Shown here: positions 41,376 through 50,673 of the stretch, piece after piece
How the letters are laid out: each line of letters starts with the position of its first letter
How positions within the stretch are numbered: the first letter of the stretch is position 1
The notes under the pieces: model-generated
Database searches by the model: none
What the model was told of the DNA's origin: nothing
What the model saw: the letters and a program-made list of their open reading frames with translations, nothing else
DNA from: Salinivirga cyanobacteriivorans
Lineage (GTDB): Bacteria > Bacteroidota > Bacteroidia > Bacteroidales > Salinivirgaceae
Assembly (NCBI RefSeq): GCF_001443605.1
Contig: NZ_CP013118.1
Span: 566,225 to 630,224, forward strand
Direction: 5' to 3'
DNA: 64,000 nt
Made by a program: the position numbers and the translations under genes

Positions 41376-42269
41376 ATGAAAAAAACACAAAACACTAAGG
41401 CTCAAATCGCTGCCTTCCTTACTGCACTTTTCTGGGGTTATTCATTCACGTGGACAACCCAGATCCTGGAGTTTTTCGATCCCATGTCTATTATTTTTAT
41501 GCGGCTGGTTATAGCGCTTTCGCTAATGATCCCATTGATGATTGCGCTAAGGATGCAAGAAAAAGTTAGATTAAAGGATTTGGGAGCACTGGCCCTTTTG
41601 GGTTTCTTTCAACCCTTTTTGTATTTCATTTTCGAAACATATGGCGTCAAACTTACCACCTCCACCCTTTCAAGTGTAATTATCTCAACAATTCCTTTGT
41701 TGGTACCAGTAGGCGCATTTTTAGCTTTTAAAGAGCAACTAACAGTTTTAAATATTGCAGGAATTATAATTTCCTTTTCAGGAGTTACCCTTATTGTACT
41801 GGAGCGCCGTCTTGATTTTCAAGGTGGTTATTGGGGTGTAGTAATTCTTTTTATGGCTGTAATAACTGCCATCATTTATATGATCTTATTGAGAAAGCTG
41901 GCAGGTAAGCACAATGTTTTTACGATTAATATCTATCAGAATATTTTTGGGATGATCTACTTTCTGCCATTTTTCCTAAAAAATGGAGTCCCTACACTTA
42001 TGGAAATCGATTTTTCTTTTAGTTGGGTCTTCCCTCTTGTGGCACTTGCGGTGTTTGGTAGTGCTGCAGCATTTTTACTTTTTACTTATGCAATAGGTAA
42101 AATAGGGGCAACCAGAGCTGCTGCTTACAACAACCTGGTACCGGTAGTAACCGCCATAGCGGCTTATTTTAAATTTGCAGAAGATATCTCTTTCCAAAAA
42201 ACAGCTGGCATTGCCATCGTAATAGCAGGGCTGTTTCTTGTTCAGAGGCAAAAGCAACTTAACAATTAA
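41376..42269 (+). CDS. EamA/DMT-superfamily transporter
   Basis: The 297-residue protein has ten hydrophobic segments in two EamA repeats (about 5-140 and 150-290), each with the pattern 'AAFLTALFWGYSFTWT' and 'GIIISFSGVTLIVLE' / 'AGIAIVIAGLFLVQRQ'. The DMT family includes exporters of amino acids, sugars and metabolites. Substrate unknown. Its start diverges from hsp20. The 3' end overlaps the converging NUMOD4 gene by four bases. Confidence 0.92.
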   Translation: MKKTQNTKAQIAAFLTALFWGYSFTWTTQILEFFDPMSIIFMRLVIALSLMIPLMIALRMQEKVRLKDLGALALLGFFQPFLYFIFETYGVKLTTSTLSSVIISTIPLLVPVGAFLAFKEQLTVLNIAGIIISFSGVTLIVLERRLDFQGGYWGVVILFMAVITAIIYMILLRKLAGKHNVFTINIYQNIFGMIYFLPFFLKNGVPTLMEIDFSFSWVFPLVALAVFGSAAAFLLFTYAIGKIGATRAAAYNNLVPVVTAIAAYFKFAEDISFQKTAGIAIVIAGLFLVQRQKQLNN

Positions 42270-42850
42270 TTATTACCTACACCTGCTTTTATTTGCCCCC
42301 AATTCTCTCCTTTTTTTATGCGGGTAACCTGCATTTCGCTAATGCAAAAAAGCTGTGCAATAACTTTTTGCTTAACCCCACGCTCAAGCATCGATTTAAG
42401 TAATACGATATCTTGTTTACCAAGTTTAGAATTGGTCACTTTACGTTTCCTGGGAATCTCACGATTTCGCTGGTGCAAGCGACTCAAAATTCTATCGTAA
42501 CCGTTTTTACGGTTTACCCACTGCAAATTTTTGTAATAATTATTCCCTTTGTTCCAATCAAGGTGCACAACCATGTTATCATCCGGACCTTTGGGCACAA
42601 AAGCCATAGCGGTAAGCTTATGTACCAAAACAGTTTTTCTTTTTCCGTTTATTCTCACACAAACAGATTTAAACCCTTTGGTGCTACTCTGCTTGAGTAT
42701 TTTACCTTCAGGGTTTGTTGAAAAACTTTTTAAGCGGCCATAATCACTGATCATGTACTTTTCATCTGTACCGGGAATAAATTTCCAATTCTCATCCTGA
42801 ATGCGACGCAAATTACGTCCATCCGGATGCCGGACAGCAATTTTTCTCAT
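42266..42850 (-). CDS. NUMOD4/HNH-type protein with C-terminal HTH
   Basis: The start at 42850 (MRKIAVRHPDGRN) is chosen; the longer in-frame start would add an amphipathic stretch. The 194-residue protein has NUMOD4 (about 20-45, 'ENWKFIPGTDEKYMISDYGRLKSFST'), an HNH-type core (HLDWNKGNNYYKNLQWVN, about 100-117) with Asp/Asn/Asn residues, and a C-terminal helix-turn-helix (QKVIAQLFCISEMQVTRIKKG). These pieces are typical of homing endonucleases, but this stand-alone gene with an HTH tail and a palindrome at its promoter looks more like a regulator. The catalytic His is in a slightly altered setting. Confidence 0.8.
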   Translation of the reverse strand: MRKIAVRHPDGRNLRRIQDENWKFIPGTDEKYMISDYGRLKSFSTNPEGKILKQSSTKGFKSVCVRINGKRKTVLVHKLTAMAFVPKGPDDNMVVHLDWNKGNNYYKNLQWVNRKNGYDRILSRLHQRNREIPRKRKVTNSKLGKQDIVLLKSMLERGVKQKVIAQLFCISEMQVTRIKKGENWGQIKAGVGNN

Positions 42851-42874
42851 ATGTTGTTCATCTAACGGGTAGTG

Positions 42875-42911
42875 CAAAAATAGAAAAATTCTATAAAACA
42901 CCCTATAGAAT
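42875..42911 (-). promoter_or_regulatory. promoter and palindromic operator of the NUMOD4 gene
   Basis: The -7 element TATTTTTG is at 42882-42875 on the minus strand. Just upstream, ATTCTATA (42888-42895) and TATAGAAT (42904-42911) form a perfect 8-bp inverted repeat around 8 bases. This fits a dimeric repressor binding at the promoter, possibly the NUMOD4/HTH protein itself. Confidence 0.6.
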
Positions 42912-42964
42912 ATAGAAAATCAACCGTTAACAGCAAAACAACAATGATGACTTTAAATGATGTT

Positions 42965-43534
42965 CTAATTGAAGCATTGGGGGCCACCAGCGTGTGATGG
43001 TGGCATGGGCGTTATCTCCTCTCTCCCATTTCCACCTCTAGATTGCCCCTGACGCATACCACGCCCACGGCCTCTATCGAAACCATGCCGGCCACGAATA
43101 CGATTGAGCATAAAGTGTTTAAACTGGTGTTCGGTATAAAACATCTGAAGTATTTCCTCATCACTCATGAAGGTTTTAAGCTTATTGATGTAACGCTCCT
43201 GTATATCTTTTCGCTGGTCTTCAAAACTCAAAAAACGTTTTAAAGCTTCTGCTCCATTATTTGTATCTATGTCGCCTTTGGCGTATTTGATCAAAAAACT
43301 CCTTTGCGCCCGCCATAAACTATCACGCTGTTGTGAATATGCATTATAAACAGGCCAGAATTTTTGAGCTTCTTTTTCGGTAAGATTCATCTCTTCAGTA
43401 AAAAAACCGATCTTTTCGCTCTTGTAAAATCTGCCTGGCCTGAAATCCTGGTTTTCTTGCGTCGGTTCATCTTTGTCGCAAGCGGTAAACAAACCTGCTA
43501 AAGCAAAAATTATTAATATTTGTAATATTTTCAT
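42965..43534 (-). CDS. lipoprotein in ECF sigma operon, periplasmic sensor type
   Basis: The 189-residue lipoprotein (signal with lipidated Cys at residue 19, LAGLFTAC) has a helical core with 'LTEKEAQKFWPVYNAYSQQRDSLW' and conserved charged helices, as in Spy/CpxP-like envelope stress proteins. The tail is Arg/Gly-rich. The gene is third in the operon after an ECF sigma factor and a putative anti-sigma protein, so it may report on envelope state or bind metal. The family link is tentative. Confidence 0.7.
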   Translation of the reverse strand: MKILQILIIFALAGLFTACDKDEPTQENQDFRPGRFYKSEKIGFFTEEMNLTEKEAQKFWPVYNAYSQQRDSLWRAQRSFLIKYAKGDIDTNNGAEALKRFLSFEDQRKDIQERYINKLKTFMSDEEILQMFYTEHQFKHFMLNRIRGRHGFDRGRGRGMRQGQSRGGNGREEITPMPPSHAGGPQCFN

Positions 43535-43563
43535 GGTCTATCTTTGTTTAATGTATTGTAAAA

Positions 43564-43956
43564 CTAATCATTTCCGTACAAAATTTCTTCATTGGCATAG
43601 CCTGTTTGAATCAGGTAGGCATCATCTTCATTTGTAAGCTCACTTTCCTGACCCTCTTCAGAATAATACTTTAACATTTGCATATCGTAACTGTATAGCT
43701 CAGCTTCCACTCCTGCAGCTAAAAGGTCGGTTTCAGATGTATTCTGCTGACTCAGATACAACCATCCTCCACCTACCGAAATTAATAAAACAACTGCGGC
43801 AGCCACCTGGAACCATACATTGTTTAAAGCAATCACCTTTGGTTTCTTTGAAACAGTCTTTTCCAGTATATCATTTTTCAATTCGTCAAAGTACTGGTCC
43901 GGCACGCGAAAAGGCTGTGCTTTAAGTTCTGTTTTATGTACTTTTTTATTAGTCAT
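43564..43956 (-). CDS. putative anti-sigma factor, small membrane protein
   Basis: A 130-residue protein with a soluble N-terminus (1-45), one membrane span (about 48-68, VWFQVAAAVVLLISVGGGWLYL), and a short outer part. This is the usual shape of Bacteroidota anti-sigma factors, though no zinc-binding motif (ZAS) is visible. It lies 45 bp after the ECF sigma gene and 29 bp before a lipoprotein gene, in one operon. Confidence 0.7.
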   Translation of the reverse strand: MTNKKVHKTELKAQPFRVPDQYFDELKNDILEKTVSKKPKVIALNNVWFQVAAAVVLLISVGGGWLYLSQQNTSETDLLAAGVEAELYSYDMQMLKYYSEEGQESELTNEDDAYLIQTGYANEEILYGND

Positions 43957-44000
43957 CTCTTTTATTACTTACATTTATGACTCATTAACCATTAAAAGGT

Positions 44001-44564
44001 TTAATGCTCAATTATTTCTGCTTTTATAGTTTCTTCGATTTTTTTTACGGCATGATGGTAAGAAGCCTTCAGGGCACCTACAGATGTTTCCAGGATATCT
44101 GCAATATCCTGGTATTTCATCTCATCAAAATATTTCATATTAAAAACCAGCCGTTGTTTCTCGGGCAGTTTTAGTATTGCTTTTTGAAGTTTTGTCTGAA
44201 TTTCATCTCCATCGAACCATTCATCACTTTCGAGCGATTGACTCAAGTTGAAAAGGTGTTCATCGAGATTATCGGCTTCTGTACGTTTCTGTTTTTGCAA
44301 AAATGAGAGAGCCTCATTCGTAGCAATACGGTATAACCATGTGTAGAATTTACTGTCCTGTCGAAATTTATCCAAATTCTGATAAACCTTAACCCACGTG
44401 TTCTGCACAACATCATTTGTGTCTTCATGGGTTATTAAAATTTTACGTACATGCCAGTACAGCCGCTCGTTATAACGATCAAGCAACCCCGCAAAAGCGA
44501 GCTCACTTTTGCGGGTTTTACGCCTGATCAGTTTTATTAGTTGTTCGTCAGTTTTTTTTTCCAT
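44001..44564 (-). CDS. ECF-family RNA polymerase sigma factor
   Basis: The 187-residue protein has sigma region 2 (about 20-90, with DVVQNTWVKVYQNLDKFRQDSKFYTWLYRIATNE in pieces) and region 4 (about 125-180, 'LPEKQRLVFNMKYFDEMKYQDIADILETSVGALKASYHHAVKKI'). It directs transcription of stress genes when released from its anti-sigma partner, which is probably the next gene. A short hairpin (GGACTT/AAGTCC, 44565-44570 with 44579-44584) lies directly before the start. Confidence 0.93.
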   Translation of the reverse strand: MEKKTDEQLIKLIRRKTRKSELAFAGLLDRYNERLYWHVRKILITHEDTNDVVQNTWVKVYQNLDKFRQDSKFYTWLYRIATNEALSFLQKQKRTEADNLDEHLFNLSQSLESDEWFDGDEIQTKLQKAILKLPEKQRLVFNMKYFDEMKYQDIADILETSVGALKASYHHAVKKIEETIKAEIIEH

Positions 44565-44593
44565 GGACTTTGCATCACAAGTCCCCGGGAATT

Positions 44594-45547
44594 TTATTTA
44601 CGGCTAACAGCGCGTTTTACAGCTTCAACGATATTTTCTGTGGTTAAACCGTATTTTTTCATCAACTCCTCGGGTTTACCGCTCTCTCCAAAAGTATCAT
44701 CTACAGCTACCATCTCCAATGGTGCAGGAATATTACGGCCTAAAACCTGGGCAATACTTTCGCCCAATCCACCATTCATCAGATGTTCTTCGCAGGTTAC
44801 AGCGGCTTTGGTTTTGCTTACTGATGCTATGACTGCATCCACATCCAAAGGTTTAATTGTATGAATATTAATCAGCTCAACTGATATTTGCTCTTTTTCG
44901 AGCAAATTGACGGCTTCAGCTGCTTTTAGCAACATATGTCCGGTGGCAAAAATTGTCACGTCTGATCCTTCGTGCATATTCACAGCTTTGCCAATCACAA
45001 ACTCCTGATCTTCTGGTGTAAAGTTGGCAACCTTTGGACGGCCAAAACGTAAATAAACCGGGCCTTCCATTTTAGCAACTGCTTTTGTGGCAGCTTTGGT
45101 TTGGTTATAATCAGCCGGATTAATTACAGTCATATTTGGCAACATTTTCATCATGCCCAAATCTTCCATTATCTGGTGTGTAGCGCCATCTTCGCCCAGC
45201 GTAATACCAGCATGAGAAGCTGCAATTTTTACATTTTTTTGTGAGTAAGCAATGGATTGTCTTACCTGATCATAGACTCTTCCGGTAGCAAAATTTGCAA
45301 ATGTAGCAGCGAAAGGTATTTTTCCGCCAATGGTTAAACCTGCAGCAACGCCCATCATATTGGCTTCTGCAATCCCTGACTGGAAAAACCTTTCAGGGAA
45401 TTCTTCAGCAAAATCGCCCATTTTCAAGCTTCCTGTCAGGTCAGCACACAGACCTACCACATTTTCATTTTCGCGTGCAGCCTCTACTAATCCTGCACCA
45501 AATCCCGATCGGGTATCTTTGTTCCCTGTATTGTTTATTTCAATCAT
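44594..45547 (-). CDS. transketolase C-terminal subunit
   Basis: The 317-residue protein begins at [12 protein letters not shown]; an upstream in-frame frame is ignored because a promoter lies between. It has the pyrimidine-binding domain (ThDP-binding PYR, '[43 protein letters not shown]' in pieces) and a C-terminal domain. Bacteroidota often split transketolase into N and C subunits, usually adjacent. Here no N-terminal subunit lies in the window. Alone it would be inactive, so the partner must lie elsewhere. It has its own -7 element at 45567-45574. Confidence 0.9.
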   Translation of the reverse strand: MIEINNTGNKDTRSGFGAGLVEAARENENVVGLCADLTGSLKMGDFAEEFPERFFQSGIAEANMMGVAAGLTIGGKIPFAATFANFATGRVYDQVRQSIAYSQKNVKIAASHAGITLGEDGATHQIMEDLGMMKMLPNMTVINPADYNQTKAATKAVAKMEGPVYLRFGRPKVANFTPEDQEFVIGKAVNMHEGSDVTIFATGHMLLKAAEAVNLLEKEQISVELINIHTIKPLDVDAVIASVSKTKAAVTCEEHLMNGGLGESIAQVLGRNIPAPLEMVAVDDTFGESGKPEELMKKYGLTTENIVEAVKRAVSRK

Positions 45548-45566
45548 GTTGTAAGTAATTTTCGTG

Positions 45567-45574
45567 CAAAAATA
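45567..45574 (-). promoter_or_regulatory. -7 element for the transketolase C-subunit gene
   Basis: TATTTTTG on the minus strand matches TAnnTTTG, 20 bases before the start codon and just after the stop of the vWA gene, so the gene has an independent promoter. Confidence 0.5.
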
Positions 45575-45575
45575 A

Positions 45576-46931
45576 TCAATAAAAAGTAACCCTGACAGAT
45601 GCACCCGATTTTATTTCAAACTCCTTTTTAATTGCCTCCAGTACATTGTGTGCAGAGATTGGCCTGTAAATGGCCATATATTTCCCGGGGAGCAACACCA
45701 ACGAACTAAACGACTCATCTTCAGGTAAGTTAGCTACCCACTTCACTTCATCATTTTGAATCACGTACACAGCGCAATACCCATTCTGATAGGCTGAGAA
45801 ATTAGCTATACCCGGTTCCGGAATTTGTATTTTGGTTGTATGGCTCTGCGAAATTTCTACACTATCTATCCTTAATCGTGGCAGCGTTAGCACTTCTACG
45901 TTGTAATAGCCTGTGATATACCGCTCTTTGCGCTCTACCGATTGTACATGTACTAATTCGCCTTTCAAATCTTCTACAAGGAATTGCAAATTGCGATATT
46001 GAGCACCTTTTGGTCTTTTCAATAATAATGTTCCCCGCGGAGCATCAATTCCAACAATATTATGCGTACCAGGTGAAATAGAGATCGAGTCTTTTGATAT
46101 TGGCGGTAATGTATGCACAACCATGCGATAATCTGATAATGGATCTAGAATTATGGTATCTGGCACACCTTTTAAGTTGATAGTATGAAAATAATTGTAC
46201 CGTGGTTTTTTACTGAACATATCATAAAAAGTCATCCCCACATTGGTTTCGGATGGGTTACCATAAGCATCAAGTAAGTTGACCTGGACGGTGGTGTTAT
46301 TCAGCGCCTGGGAAATTACCACACCCATTACATCTTCGAACCTGTCCTCATTGGAAGCATCATAATATTTACCCACACAATTAAAGGTTTCTTTAAAATC
46401 CGGATCCAGTCCGATACCAACAACAAATGGTTTTAAAATGATACCCCGTTTTTGCAAATCTCTGGAAACAGCACATGGATCACCTTCACAAGCTTCAATT
46501 CCGTCTGTAATTAAAATAATTACATTGCGGCAATCATCGTTTGGGAAATCTTTGGCGGCCTGCTGAAGCGAATAAGCTATTGGGGTTGTGCCTTTAGGCT
46601 CAAGCATTTTCAGTTTCATCTGAATCCTGCCTGCAGTATTTTTGGCAAAAGGCACTTCCAATCTAGTATCTTCGCAATCCTGGGGTGGCACATAACTCTG
46701 ATGCCCATAAACCCGGAGCGCCATTTCAACGTTGTCCTTTTTATCAAGGCTATCGACCATCTTCGATAATAACCTGCGTGCGACATCGATTTTTCTGGCA
46801 CTTTCCCAATTTCCTGTCATACTCCGCGAGGCATCAAGCACAAATAAAATTCTTGTGCACCGCTCAGGTTGTTGATTATATGCTGCACTATAAATAATAA
46901 GAAATGCTAATGCTAACAGTATTTTTCTCAT
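45576..46931 (-). CDS. secreted von Willebrand factor A domain protein
   Basis: The start at 46931 opens a signal peptide ([20 protein letters not shown]). The 451-residue protein has a vWA domain with the MIDAS motif DASRSM (about residues 30-35) and a later metal-binding ITDG (about 143-146), then a beta-rich part. vWA domains mediate metal-dependent protein contacts; the secreted form in Bacteroidota often belongs to surface or gliding-related systems. No partner gene is adjacent. A palindrome TGTTGGaacCCAACA lies upstream at 46964-46978. Confidence 0.85.
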   Translation of the reverse strand: MRKILLALAFLIIYSAAYNQQPERCTRILFVLDASRSMTGNWESARKIDVARRLLSKMVDSLDKKDNVEMALRVYGHQSYVPPQDCEDTRLEVPFAKNTAGRIQMKLKMLEPKGTTPIAYSLQQAAKDFPNDDCRNVIILITDGIEACEGDPCAVSRDLQKRGIILKPFVVGIGLDPDFKETFNCVGKYYDASNEDRFEDVMGVVISQALNNTTVQVNLLDAYGNPSETNVGMTFYDMFSKKPRYNYFHTINLKGVPDTIILDPLSDYRMVVHTLPPISKDSISISPGTHNIVGIDAPRGTLLLKRPKGAQYRNLQFLVEDLKGELVHVQSVERKERYITGYYNVEVLTLPRLRIDSVEISQSHTTKIQIPEPGIANFSAYQNGYCAVYVIQNDEVKWVANLPEDESFSSLVLLPGKYMAIYRPISAHNVLEAIKKEFEIKSGASVRVTFY

Positions 46932-46963
46932 GGTAAGTAAATAAGCAATGTTTGATAAAAAAT

Positions 46964-46978
46964 TGTTGGAACCCAACA
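46964..46978. promoter_or_regulatory. inverted repeat in the divergent vWA/nif3 promoter region
   Basis: TGTTGG and CCAACA are separated by three bases (46964-46978), between the divergent starts at 46931 and 47068. It is a possible operator. No known regulator site was recognised. Confidence 0.35.
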
Positions 46979-47067
46979 TTAAAAACACCAAATTTGTTAA
47001 AATATTTGACAATTGATCGTTTTCACGTTCAAAACACCATACAAATTAACGAAAAAGATTGAGATCT

Positions 47068-48159
47068 ATGCAAATAAACGAACTGATTGGATTTCTAAAT
47101 AAACTCTATCCTCCCCAGTTTCAGGAGTCATATGACAACTCAGGCTTACTTATAAGCCGCGACAACAATGAGATTAGTAAAGCCTTACTCACCCTTGACA
47201 TCACTCCGGAAGTTATGGATGAAGCTATTGAGGTTAATGCAGATCTGATCATAGCGCACCATCCTGTAATTTTTAAGCCACTTAAAAAGATCCATCACAA
47301 AAGTCCTGTAGAAAAAATCATTCGTAAGGCACTTGCCCATGACATTGCAATTTACAGCGCCCACACAAATATGGACAGTGCCAGGGGTGGAACAAATGAT
47401 AAACTTTGTGAATTACTTAATTTAAAAAACTGTGAGGTACTTTCGCCAATTAAGGACTACCTGTACAAGTTGGTCGTGTTTGTTCCAGAAGCCCAGGCCA
47501 ATGATGTACGGCAGGCTATTTTTGATGCCGGAGCCGGAACCATAGGTGAATATGACAGCTGCAGCTACAACCTTGAAGGCAAAGGTAGCTTTAGGGCAGG
47601 TGACAACACCGATCCGTATGTGGGTGAAAAAGGCAAGTTACACTTTGAAGCCGAAACCCGAGTGGAGACAATTGTTCCGAAACATTTGCTTCAACAAAGC
47701 ATTGATAATATGAAAGCAGCCCACCCATATGAAGAGGTTGCCTACGATGTATATCCGCTTGCAAACAACTTTGAAGCAGCCGGGTTAGGAAGAATTGGCG
47801 TATTAGAAAATCCAATGTCGCAAGAAGAGTTTTTAAAACTTGTTAAAGCACAATTAGGTGCTGATCATTTAAGATTCAGTGGAACGGCTAAAAAAATTAG
47901 TAAGGTAGCCCTTTGCAGTGGAAGTGGCAGCTCTTTGGCACGGGCTGCAGCTAGCCAAAAAGCTGATGCATATATATCAGCAGACTTTAAATATCATGAA
48001 TTTCAGGATGCTGCAGAACATTTACTGGTAATAGATGCAGGACATTATGATACAGAAAAATTTGTAAAAGATATATTTTATCAACATATTACCGAAAAAT
48101 TCCCTAAATTTGCACTCTATTTATCAAAAGTGAATACGAATCCAATCAATTTATATTAG
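47068..48159 (+). CDS. Nif3-like dinuclear-metal hexameric protein
   Basis: The 363-residue protein has the Nif3 (YqfO/YbgI) metal-binding pieces: 'ADLIIAHHPVIFKPLKKI', 'YSAHTNMDSARGGTND', and a C-terminal 'VIDAGHYDTEKF', with an inserted domain in the middle (about 130-240) that resembles the PII-like insert of long members. Family members form a hexamer with two metals; one is a GTP cyclohydrolase-like enzyme in some species. The start at ATG 47068 is used rather than an upstream TTG. It is followed after two bases by the zinc-ribbon gene. Confidence 0.92.
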   Translation: MQINELIGFLNKLYPPQFQESYDNSGLLISRDNNEISKALLTLDITPEVMDEAIEVNADLIIAHHPVIFKPLKKIHHKSPVEKIIRKALAHDIAIYSAHTNMDSARGGTNDKLCELLNLKNCEVLSPIKDYLYKLVVFVPEAQANDVRQAIFDAGAGTIGEYDSCSYNLEGKGSFRAGDNTDPYVGEKGKLHFEAETRVETIVPKHLLQQSIDNMKAAHPYEEVAYDVYPLANNFEAAGLGRIGVLENPMSQEEFLKLVKAQLGADHLRFSGTAKKISKVALCSGSGSSLARAAASQKADAYISADFKYHEFQDAAEHLLVIDAGHYDTEKFVKDIFYQHITEKFPKFALYLSKVNTNPINLY

Positions 48160-48161
48160 GT

Positions 48162-48944
48162 ATGGCAAAAAAAGCTTCGAAAGCAACCACGACAGATATG
48201 AAGGTGGAAGATAAGCTCAAAGCGCTTTACGAGCTGCAGTGTGTGGATAATGAAATTTTCAAGATTCATACTTTACGTGGCGAATTACCGCTCGAAGTTC
48301 AGGATCTTGAAGACGAACTGGCCGGTCTTGACACACGCATTAAGAAACTTGAAGAGGATATAGACAACCTTAATAAAGAGGTTAGCCACAAGAAGACCGA
48401 GATCACCAATTCGGAAGAACTCATTAAGAAATACAATGAGCAACAAATGAATGTCCGGAATAACAGGGAATATGAATCTATTTCGAAAGAAATTGAGTTC
48501 CAAACCCTTGAGATCGAATTGGCTGAAAAGCGCATCAAAGAGTATACCGGTGCAATAGAACAGAAAAAGGAGAGCATCGATAAATCGAAAGCGGCTTATG
48601 AAGACCGCATGAAAGACTTAGATGCTAAGAAAGGAGAGCTGGATAAAATTATTGATGAAACAGCCAAAGAAGAGAAAAAGCTTGAAAAACGTGCAGACGA
48701 AATTGCTAAAAAGGTAGAAGAACGCCTTCTGAATGCTTATCAGCGGATTAAAAATAATACACAAAACCGCATTGCAGTTGCCTCGGTAGAACGTGATGCA
48801 TGTAGTGGATGTTTCAACCGTATTCCACCACAGCGTCAGGTTGATATTCAGAACCGTAAAAAGCTTATCGTTTGTGAGTATTGCGGGCGTATTTTAGTCG
48901 ACCCGGGTATGACTGACGAAGTAAACTGTGGAAACAAAAAATAA
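48162..48944 (+). CDS. coiled-coil protein with C4 zinc ribbon
   Basis: The 260-residue protein is a long coiled coil (about 15-205) followed by a zinc ribbon with two CxxC pairs (CSGC and CEYC, about residues 214-250) and ends with NCGNKK. It matches the C4-type zinc ribbon family (CT398/HP0958-like) in which the coiled coil binds RNA or protein partners. It sits two bases after Nif3, a pairing common in this phylum. Its 3' end overlaps a longer frame of the next gene. Confidence 0.88.
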   Translation: MAKKASKATTTDMKVEDKLKALYELQCVDNEIFKIHTLRGELPLEVQDLEDELAGLDTRIKKLEEDIDNLNKEVSHKKTEITNSEELIKKYNEQQMNVRNNREYESISKEIEFQTLEIELAEKRIKEYTGAIEQKKESIDKSKAAYEDRMKDLDAKKGELDKIIDETAKEEKKLEKRADEIAKKVEERLLNAYQRIKNNTQNRIAVASVERDACSGCFNRIPPQRQVDIQNRKKLIVCEYCGRILVDPGMTDEVNCGNKK

Positions 48945-48963
48945 AAATATCAGCAAAATTTAC

Positions 48964-50370
48964 ATGCAAAGAGAGAAGCCCACAGGTTTTTCTCTTTGTT
49001 GTTTTGGTCTGTTCTTTTTACTCCTTCTCATCCCTGCAATAAGCTACGGGCAGCGTATAAAAAAAGAAATTTACCACAATGCGCTGAATGGCAACTTCAC
49101 CCGGAGCGCCACGCTAGCCACTGACATTGAAAGTTCAGAAACAAATCCGGCAATAGCTACTCCTACCCTGATATCGGCTACTATTGAGGCTTTTCTGGAA
49201 GCAACACCCGAAAAAATTGACTATGCCGCAAAACTGGCCGGCAACATTCTTGAAATGAATGAAGCCAGCAGTTATGACGAAATATTTGCCTACTCTGCTA
49301 AAAGTCTGTTAAATGCCCTGGAAGAAGATTATGTTCCGGCTCTTTATACGAGCTTAAAAGCTTACTCATCATTAAAACAACACTTGAATCACCAGAACTG
49401 CATTGAACCTGAAATAATTGCCCTTGCCACGATATTCAACAGCGCGTACAAAAAAATTCCATCGGGTTACTGGTTTTTATTAAATATGGCCGGAATTGAC
49501 AGCCTATCATACAAAAAAACTCAAGCGTGTCCGGACATAAAATATCCTGAGTTAGTGTCTACACTGGAAATTGTGCAACAAACACTGAACGATAAAGACA
49601 CCCTACAAACCAATCGAAATACTCCGGCCATGGGGCATTTAATTGCAGCAGCATATTATCTAAAGAAACAAATCCCAAAGATGGCAGGCCAGCATTTAAA
49701 AAAAATTGATAGCACAGGCAACTACCCTGCTACACAATTCTATTACTGGGGTGTAATGCGATTAAACCTCGGGCACTACGAAACATCCGAATGGTATTTT
49801 AACAAATACTTATTTTTGCAGCAGAAAGGTCGGTATATCAAATCAGCATTACTCAGAAAAAAATGGATTGCGGTGCTTAAAGAACAACCATTCTCAAATT
49901 TAGACCGGGCCATTGAAAACAGGGGTACAGCCTATACCTTTGCTGATCGCCAGGCATTGAAAGAATACCGTGATCAATATCACCCTGGATTGTTGGAGGC
50001 GCGCATTTGCTTTGATGGGGGCAGATTCCGCGACGCATTACAAGTTCTCAATTCAATAGACACAAAAAACCTCACCCAGTATCGTTTAAACGAATATCAT
50101 TACAGAAAAGCCCGAGCCCACCAGCTTCAAAAACAAAACAAAAAGGCTTTAGATGAATACAGGCAGCTTTTGGAATTACCCAACGATGGTCATTACTATC
50201 ACAAAAAAGCTATGCTGGAACGCGGTAAGATTTTCCTTGATATGGGAATTACCTCCAACGCCAATAAAAGCCTCAAACAAGTCATGCAGGTAAAAAGCAA
50301 CATGTATTCAAAGGTTATTGAACATGAAGCTGAGATGTTATTGGAAAAGATAGAAAACAGCAAGAAATAG
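48964..50370 (+). CDS. exported TPR-like protein
   Basis: The start at 48964 opens a signal peptide (MQREKPTGFSLCCFG... cleavage near ISYG|QR) and avoids the overlap that an upstream ATG would create. The 468-residue protein is helical with TPR-like repeats; the last third (about 390-468) has clear TPR spacing (EYHYRKARAHQLQKQNKKALDEYRQLLELP). No other motif is visible. It may act as a scaffold in the envelope. The gene is followed by a repeat-rich intergenic zone. Confidence 0.75.
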   Translation: MQREKPTGFSLCCFGLFFLLLLIPAISYGQRIKKEIYHNALNGNFTRSATLATDIESSETNPAIATPTLISATIEAFLEATPEKIDYAAKLAGNILEMNEASSYDEIFAYSAKSLLNALEEDYVPALYTSLKAYSSLKQHLNHQNCIEPEIIALATIFNSAYKKIPSGYWFLLNMAGIDSLSYKKTQACPDIKYPELVSTLEIVQQTLNDKDTLQTNRNTPAMGHLIAAAYYLKKQIPKMAGQHLKKIDSTGNYPATQFYYWGVMRLNLGHYETSEWYFNKYLFLQQKGRYIKSALLRKKWIAVLKEQPFSNLDRAIENRGTAYTFADRQALKEYRDQYHPGLLEARICFDGGRFRDALQVLNSIDTKNLTQYRLNEYHYRKARAHQLQKQNKKALDEYRQLLELPNDGHYYHKKAMLERGKIFLDMGITSNANKSLKQVMQVKSNMYSKVIEHEAEMLLEKIENSKK

Positions 50371-50434
50371 CTTTCGGGGCCATTTCGATTGGGCTATTCG
50401 GGCGTTTCGATTCCCACTGTCCTCCCCCCTTGCT

Positions 50435-50673
50435 ACTCAATGGCCTGTGGTATCAAAAGATTTTCTCCGTTAATTTATTGATGCTACCCCGGTTCTCTGA
50501 GTGGGGCTTTGGGCTGGATTTGAGGGAATCGAAGAGAACGAGCATTTCCGTGGGCGACTCAATGGCCTTCGGAATTACAGATAAACCGGCTTTACCTTCA
50601 TTTAATGCTACCCCAGTTCTCTGAGTAGGGCTTTGCGCTGGAATTGAGGGAATCGAAGAAAACAAATCATTAC
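50435..50673 (+). repeat. imperfect tandem duplication of about 120 bp
   Basis: Unit 1 (50435-50556) and unit 2 (50557-50673) both begin ACTCAATGGCC and both contain a long block around 'GGTTCTCTGAGT' and 'GAGGGAATCGAAGA'. They lie directly before an IS element. The block of 50371-50434 that precedes them has no gene; it holds short GC-rich phrases. Confidence 0.7.

Noticed and set aside
44565-44584. Hairpin GGACTT/AAGTCC next to the ECF sigma start
   Set aside because: The stem is only 6 bp and no T-run follows, so it is not a terminator. A role in translation control is possible but unsupported.
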